Program-made: the position numbers and the translations under genes
Part shown: piece after piece, positions 60,921 through 64,000 of the stretch
Position numbering within the stretch: the stretch's first letter is position 1
Layout: the number at the start of each line of letters is the position of its first letter
Assembly: GCF_024614185.1 (NCBI RefSeq)
Contig: NZ_JAHTLF010000002.1
Location: 42,053 to 106,052, forward strand
Reading direction: 5' to 3'
Source of the DNA: Nocardioides carbamazepini
GTDB lineage: Bacteria > Actinomycetota > Actinomycetes > Propionibacteriales > Nocardioidaceae
Length of the DNA stretch: 64,000 bases
Notes under the pieces: model-generated
Database searches by the model: none
Seen by the model: only the letters and a program-made list of their open reading frames with translations
Told to the model about the DNA's origin: nothing

Positions 60921-61102
60921 TACGGTGTGGCGGGGCCGGCGGGCGGGCTGTCGAGGGCGCGCCGGAGCTCGCCGTGCGCCTCCTCCAGCACGCCGGCGTG
61001 CTCCTCGATCGGACGCCCGTCCAGCCCCGCTACGAGGTCGAGCACTCGGTCGACGGCATCGATCCCGGTCGGCGTGGGCGCTGGAACACCTACCTCGGTC
61101 AT
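60920..61102 (-). CDS. Small conserved protein before tlyA
   Basis: This 60-residue acidic protein, MTEVGVPAPTPTGIDAVDRV followed by a helix with LDLVAGLDGRPIEEHAGVLEE and a short Pro-rich end, has no known function. It occupies the same slot as Rv1693 in M. tuberculosis. The ATG at 61102 has a TAGCCT box six bases upstream, inside the end of the HAD gene. The TAG stop overlaps the tlyA GTG, so it is translated together with tlyA. Confidence 0.72.
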   Translation of the reverse strand: MTEVGVPAPTPTGIDAVDRVLDLVAGLDGRPIEEHAGVLEEAHGELRRALDSPPAGPATP

Positions 61103-61108
61103 GACGTG

Positions 61109-61114
61109 AGGCTA
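61109..61114 (-). promoter_or_regulatory. -10 box TAGCCT, leaderless promoter before the small gene
   Basis: TAGCCT on the minus strand is six bases before the ATG at 61102. It would give the tlyA-nadK-recN genes their own promoter within the HAD operon. Confidence 0.5.
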
Positions 61115-62137
61115 CCGCGCCCCCGGGCCGGGTTCGGGGACCCGTGCCGTCGTGATGTCCGGCGCCCGTCCGGTCCGGTCCCGGTGGTCCCAGGCCGTCA
61201 CCGCGGCCACCCGCCACCAGTCGGCGGCCGACGCGTGCGCGCCGGACCGATCCAGCTCCAGCCGGCCGGCCGCGACCCGTCCGGTCCAGGCGCCCAGGCG
61301 CCAGCCCTGTCCCTCGACGGACTCCGGCGCCTCGTGCGGCACCGTGAGACCACCGAGGTCCGGAGCGATGTAGGTCGGGCGCTCCGCCGGGTCCGCGGCG
61401 ACCAGCTCGGGGAGACCGGTCACGCCCGTCAGCACGAGCAGCGAGTCCACGCCGGCGTTGCGCGCGCCCTCGATGTCGGTGTCCAGCCGGTCGCCGACCA
61501 TCAGTGGCCGCCGGCCGCCGACCCGACGCACGGTCTCGTCGAGCAGGGGCCGCTCCGGCTTCCCGGCCACCTGCGGCGTCATCCCGGTGAACCGCTGCAT
61601 CATGTCCACCAGCACTCCGTGCCCCGGCGCCACGCCGTAGGCGGTCGGGATGGCGTGGTCGGTGTTGCTCGCCAGCCACGGGAGCCCGTCCCTGATCCGC
61701 ACCGCCGCCTGCATGATGTCGCGCCACAGCAGGTCGGGACCGTACCCGCTGACCACCGCCACCGCGTCGGCGTCCCCGTCGACGGCGACCAGCTCCACCT
61801 CATCGAGCGCGGCCCGCAGGCCGGGACCGCCCAGACACACCACCCGGGCCCCCGGACCGAACCGCTCCACGAGGAGCCGCGCCGCCGCCTGCGCGCTGGT
61901 GACCACGTCGCCCTCCGCCGCGGGCACGCCGAGCTCACGCAGGTGCTCGGCGACCACCCCTGCCGACCGGGAGGCGTTGTTGGTGATGAAGGCGATCCGC
62001 ATCCCCGCGTCGCGGGCCCGGGCCAGATGTTCGGCGGCACCGGTGACCGCATGCTGGCCGATGTAGACGACCCCGTCCAGGTCCAGCATCGCCAGGTCGT
62101 AGGTCGCGGCCAGGGGTGTGGTGGAGGTGAGCAACAC
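61112..62137 (-). CDS. HAD-IIA family hydrolase (NagD-like) with C-terminal extension
   Basis: This 341-residue HAD phosphatase has the nucleophile motif MLDLDGVVYIG (Asp near residue 17), the NNASRS motif near 48 and the late acidic motif LMVGDRLDTDIEGARNAG near 205. A C-terminal region (from about residue 255) with VPHEAPESVEGQGWRLG is extra to NagD. Substrates may be nucleotides or sugar phosphates. The GTG at 62137 is preceded by AAGGTGG. It matches Rv1692. Confidence 0.9.
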   Translation of the reverse strand: MLLTSTTPLAATYDLAMLDLDGVVYIGQHAVTGAAEHLARARDAGMRIAFITNNASRSAGVVAEHLRELGVPAAEGDVVTSAQAAARLLVERFGPGARVVCLGGPGLRAALDEVELVAVDGDADAVAVVSGYGPDLLWRDIMQAAVRIRDGLPWLASNTDHAIPTAYGVAPGHGVLVDMMQRFTGMTPQVAGKPERPLLDETVRRVGGRRPLMVGDRLDTDIEGARNAGVDSLLVLTGVTGLPELVAADPAERPTYIAPDLGGLTVPHEAPESVEGQGWRLGAWTGRVAAGRLELDRSGAHASAADWWRVAAVTAWDHRDRTGRAPDITTARVPEPGPGAR

Positions 62138-62174
62138 GGGACCACCTTGCCATCCGCCCCCACCACAGGCTCCG

Positions 62175-62180
62175 TACGAT
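62175..62180 (+). promoter_or_regulatory. -10 box TACGAT, leaderless promoter of the DUF1015 gene
   Basis: TACGAT is six bases before the ATG at 62187. Confidence 0.5.
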
Positions 62181-62186
62181 GCCCTG

Positions 62187-63338
62187 ATGGACGCGACCGC
62201 CCTGGTGACCCCGCCGTACGTCGCGGGCCCGCTGCGTCTCGAGCCGTTCCCTGCCCTCATGCTGGCCCCCGCCCGGGTCGGCAACCCGACCACCGGGCGC
62301 GCCTTCGCCCGCCCGTACAAGGATGTCTCCGCCCGCCTCCAGCGCTGGCAGTCACGTGGCCTGCTCACCGCGGACACGGAGCCGGCGCTCTACCTGCACG
62401 AGTACAGCGCCAACGGGATGACGGTCCGCGGTCTCGTCGGCGCCCTCGACGTCTCCCGGCGCGCCGCCCGGCCCGAGGACCGCGCCGTGCTGCCGCATGA
62501 GGGCATCCATCCCGCCCAGGCCGACGAGCTCGCCGACCGGATGGACGAGATGCAGCTCAACCCGGCTCCGATCCTGCTCGTCCACCAGGGCGGCCGGCGT
62601 CTGCGCGACATACTCGCCGCGGTAGCCCGTCGCGATCCGGACCACGCCTTCACCGACCGTGGCGGTCAGGAGCATCGGATCTGGGCCGAGCGCTCCCCCA
62701 CCACTCTGGCAGCCATCGCCACCGAGCTGGCCGATGGTCGGGCCCTCATCGCCGACGGGCATCACCGCTACGCGGCCTACCTCCGGCTCCAGCGACGTCG
62801 CGTGGGTGCCCCGACCGGTCCCCGCCCGACCGACCTCGGCCTGGCCATGCTCGTCGACCAGGCCGACACGCCGCTCTTCCTCGGGCCCATCCACCGCACG
62901 CTCAGTGGCACGTCATTGGCGGACCTCCGCGACGCCGCGGAGACGCTCGGCCTCGAGTACCGCGAGCAGCCCCAGGCCGACGCCGTCCAGGCGCTCTCGT
63001 CCGCACGCCTCGCCGCAACCGACGGTGAGCGTTGGGCCGTCGTGGGACTCGGCATCGGGCCCGACGAGGCCGCCGTCGAGGCGCTCCATCGCCGGATCGT
63101 CCCGGCTCTGCCTCACGGCCCCACCGCCATCGCCTACCACCACACGGTCGACGACGCCCTCGGCGGCGCCCGCTCTGATGCCATCGCCGTGCTGATGCCG
63201 GCGCCGTCGGTCGAGCTGGTGCTCCGGGTCGCCGAGGCCGATCGACTGCTTCCCGAGAAGGCCACGTCCTTCCAGCCCAAGCCCAGCCTCGGGGTGCTCA
63301 TCCGTTCACTGCGCGACGTAGCACCCGAGCCGTCGTGA
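62187..63338 (+). CDS. DUF1015 family protein
   Basis: This 383-residue protein of the DUF1015 (SerK-related) family includes the motif ADGHHRYAAYLRL near residue 190; some archaeal members are ADP-dependent serine kinases, but actinobacterial activity is unproven. The N-terminal part starts LRLEPFPALMLAPARVGN, and the C-terminus ends EKATSFQPKPSLGVLIRSL. The last 41 bases overlap the end of the SSB-like gene on the other strand. Confidence 0.88.
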   Translation: MDATALVTPPYVAGPLRLEPFPALMLAPARVGNPTTGRAFARPYKDVSARLQRWQSRGLLTADTEPALYLHEYSANGMTVRGLVGALDVSRRAARPEDRAVLPHEGIHPAQADELADRMDEMQLNPAPILLVHQGGRRLRDILAAVARRDPDHAFTDRGGQEHRIWAERSPTTLAAIATELADGRALIADGHHRYAAYLRLQRRRVGAPTGPRPTDLGLAMLVDQADTPLFLGPIHRTLSGTSLADLRDAAETLGLEYREQPQADAVQALSSARLAATDGERWAVVGLGIGPDEAAVEALHRRIVPALPHGPTAIAYHHTVDDALGGARSDAIAVLMPAPSVELVLRVAEADRLLPEKATSFQPKPSLGVLIRSLRDVAPEPS

Positions 63339-63660
63339 CCTCGACCTCCATCCGCGAGGCCGTCTGCCCGCCGGCGCGGTAGAACCGGCGTCGCAACGCA
63401 CCCTCCACACCGACCACGTCACCGGCGCGCCAACCGCGCATGGACCGCCGCACCCTCGCCGACCAGCCGGCCAGATCGACCACGTCGACCGACGGACCCT
63501 TCCGGCCCGATGCGAGCACGCGAACGTCGGCCCGCGGCACGATGACGCGGCAGGTCCACAGCCGATCACCGCTCGGCAACACTCGTTCCTCCGGGTCCGC
63601 CGCCACCCGACCCGTCAGCAGCACCGCATTGGCCGCACCCGTGTCCTGCTCGACCGTCAT
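63298..63660 (-). CDS. Single-stranded DNA-binding protein paralogue lacking the acidic tail
   Basis: This 120-residue protein is one OB-fold of the SSB type (VLLTGRVAADPEERVLPSGDRLWTCRVIVPR near the start). It stops at RVLRRAVNG without the Gly-rich linker and acidic tip that recruits partner proteins in regular SSBs, so it may serve a special role. The ATG at 63660 follows GGGAGGT. Its end overlaps the convergent DUF1015 gene by 41 bases. Confidence 0.85.
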   Translation of the reverse strand: MTVEQDTGAANAVLLTGRVAADPEERVLPSGDRLWTCRVIVPRADVRVLASGRKGPSVDVVDLAGWSARVRRSMRGWRAGDVVGVEGALRRRFYRAGGQTASRMEVEVTTARVLRRAVNG

Positions 63661-63830
63661 GGCCCGCACCTCCCGATGAGCTCGTCGGGCCAGCCCCGCG
63701 GCTCGCCCTTCACGAACATCATCCGGAATCGGCCCGCCTGGACGCGCTCCTGACGACGACGCCTGTGGAGAAGCCGCCGCGCACCCTCGGCTGTGGAGAA
63801 TCAACGGTCCGAGATCGAGCCGATGGGACC
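63661..63830. other. Intergenic region upstream of the SSB-like gene; no gene seen
   Basis: This stretch holds the promoter region of the SSB-like gene. Two copies of CTGTGGAGAA (63763-63772 and 63791-63800) lie 28 bases apart; they faintly resemble DnaA boxes but do not match. No other gene or structure is seen. Confidence 0.4.
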
Positions 63831-63871
63831 AAAAAGCACTCAGGGCCAGCACGTGACGTGCTGGCCCTGAG
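63831..63871 (-). terminator. Rho-independent terminator of the rRNA operon
   Basis: Perfect 15-base arms CTCAGGGCCAGCACG (63839-63853) and CGTGCTGGCCCTGAG (63857-63871) flank a three-base loop. On the minus strand a TTTTT run follows the hairpin. It lies ten bases after the 5S rRNA gene. Confidence 0.95.
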
Positions 63872-63880
63872 CCAATGTTT

Positions 63881-64000
63881 GTCCGGCGGCGTCCTACTCT
63901 CCCACATCCTCGCGGTTGCAGTACCATCGGCGCTGGCAGGCTTAACTTCCGGGTTCGGGATGGGACCGGGTGTTTCCCTGCCGCTATGGCCGCCGTAACT
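63881..64000 (-). rRNA. rrf: 5S ribosomal RNA (end of rRNA operon)
   Basis: The minus strand reads GTTACGGCGGCCATAGCGGC at the 5' end, CCCGGTCCCATCCCGAACCC in the loop B/C region and GTGGGAGAGTAGGACGCCGC near the 3' end. These are the conserved actinobacterial 5S elements, and the ends pair to form helix I. The gene ends at the window edge and may lack a base or two. The 23S and 16S genes lie beyond the window. Confidence 0.96.

Noticed and set aside
63763..63800. Two CTGTGGAGAA repeats as DnaA boxes or an origin
   Set aside because: They differ from the DnaA consensus, are only two in number, and no dnaA, dnaN or AT-rich element is present.

Overview
The window is about 64 kb of very GC-rich DNA from an actinobacterium, most likely a Nocardioides-like member of the Propionibacteriales. 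The placement rests on base composition, frequent GTG starts, gene content and two blocks of gene order shared with Mycobacterium tuberculosis. It is not based on an alignment. Nearly the whole window is coding. No gap exceeds 300 bases, and there is no CRISPR array, prophage or insertion sequence.

Layout. (1) 1-5.4 kb: a partial short-chain dehydrogenase, then pepN-fdhD (overlapping) and rmuC. (2) 5.4-18.4 kb, all minus strand: a thioesterase and a serine hydrolase coupled behind gcvP, which has a glycine riboswitch. Next come a MerR regulator, a DUF151 nuclease-like protein, FtsR-like MerR, a GarA-type FHA protein, gcvH, a DUF881 / small basic protein / DUF881 trio and a CDP-alcohol phosphatidyltransferase. 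This matches the M. tuberculosis Rv1822-Rv1832 order. Two CNNM/CBS membrane proteins follow. (3) 18.4-27.6 kb: an acyltransferase, a TagB/TagF-like transferase, a metallohydrolase/DUF2786 fusion, an AurF-like diiron protein, a medium-chain reductase and an XRE regulator. A metal cassette follows: a chrB remnant, chrA, an ArsR regulator and a CDF exporter, ending at a terminator and tRNA-Pro(GGG). (4) 27.8-41.6 kb: accessory DNA with the SOS mutasome split in two. A DUF222/HNH gene plus dnaE2 lies behind one LexA box, and imuA'-imuB lies behind another. Small enzymes lie between them: VOC proteins, a flavin monooxygenase, a DksA-type protein, a SnoaL-like protein, a PLD-like secreted protein, a ComB-like protein and an MDMPI-like protein. 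(5) 41.6-62.1 kb, minus strand: the conserved cell-cycle block (der, plsC, cmk, tyrA, rluB, scpB, scpA, parA, a DEAD-box helicase, xerD, ald, a NUDIX hydrolase, pyrG, recN, nadK, tlyA, a small ORF and a HAD phosphatase). It matches Rv1692-Rv1713 but lacks the two genes normally between recN and pyrG. (6) 62.2-64 kb: a DUF1015 gene and a short SSB paralogue that overlap tail to tail, then an rRNA-operon terminator and 5S rRNA on the minus strand.

Regulation. About sixteen genes on both strands have a TANNNT hexamer (often TAGGCT) six or seven bases before the start codon, which implies leaderless mRNAs. Several of these promoters carry clear palindromes: two LexA boxes, a KstR-like site, a 19-bp palindrome at the -35 position of the XRE gene, a near-palindrome over the AurF-like promoter and an ArsR-type palindrome over a start codon. 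The observations most worth following up are the SOS-controlled DUF222/HNH-dnaE2 operon, the truncated chrB fused by overlap to chrA, and these operators.
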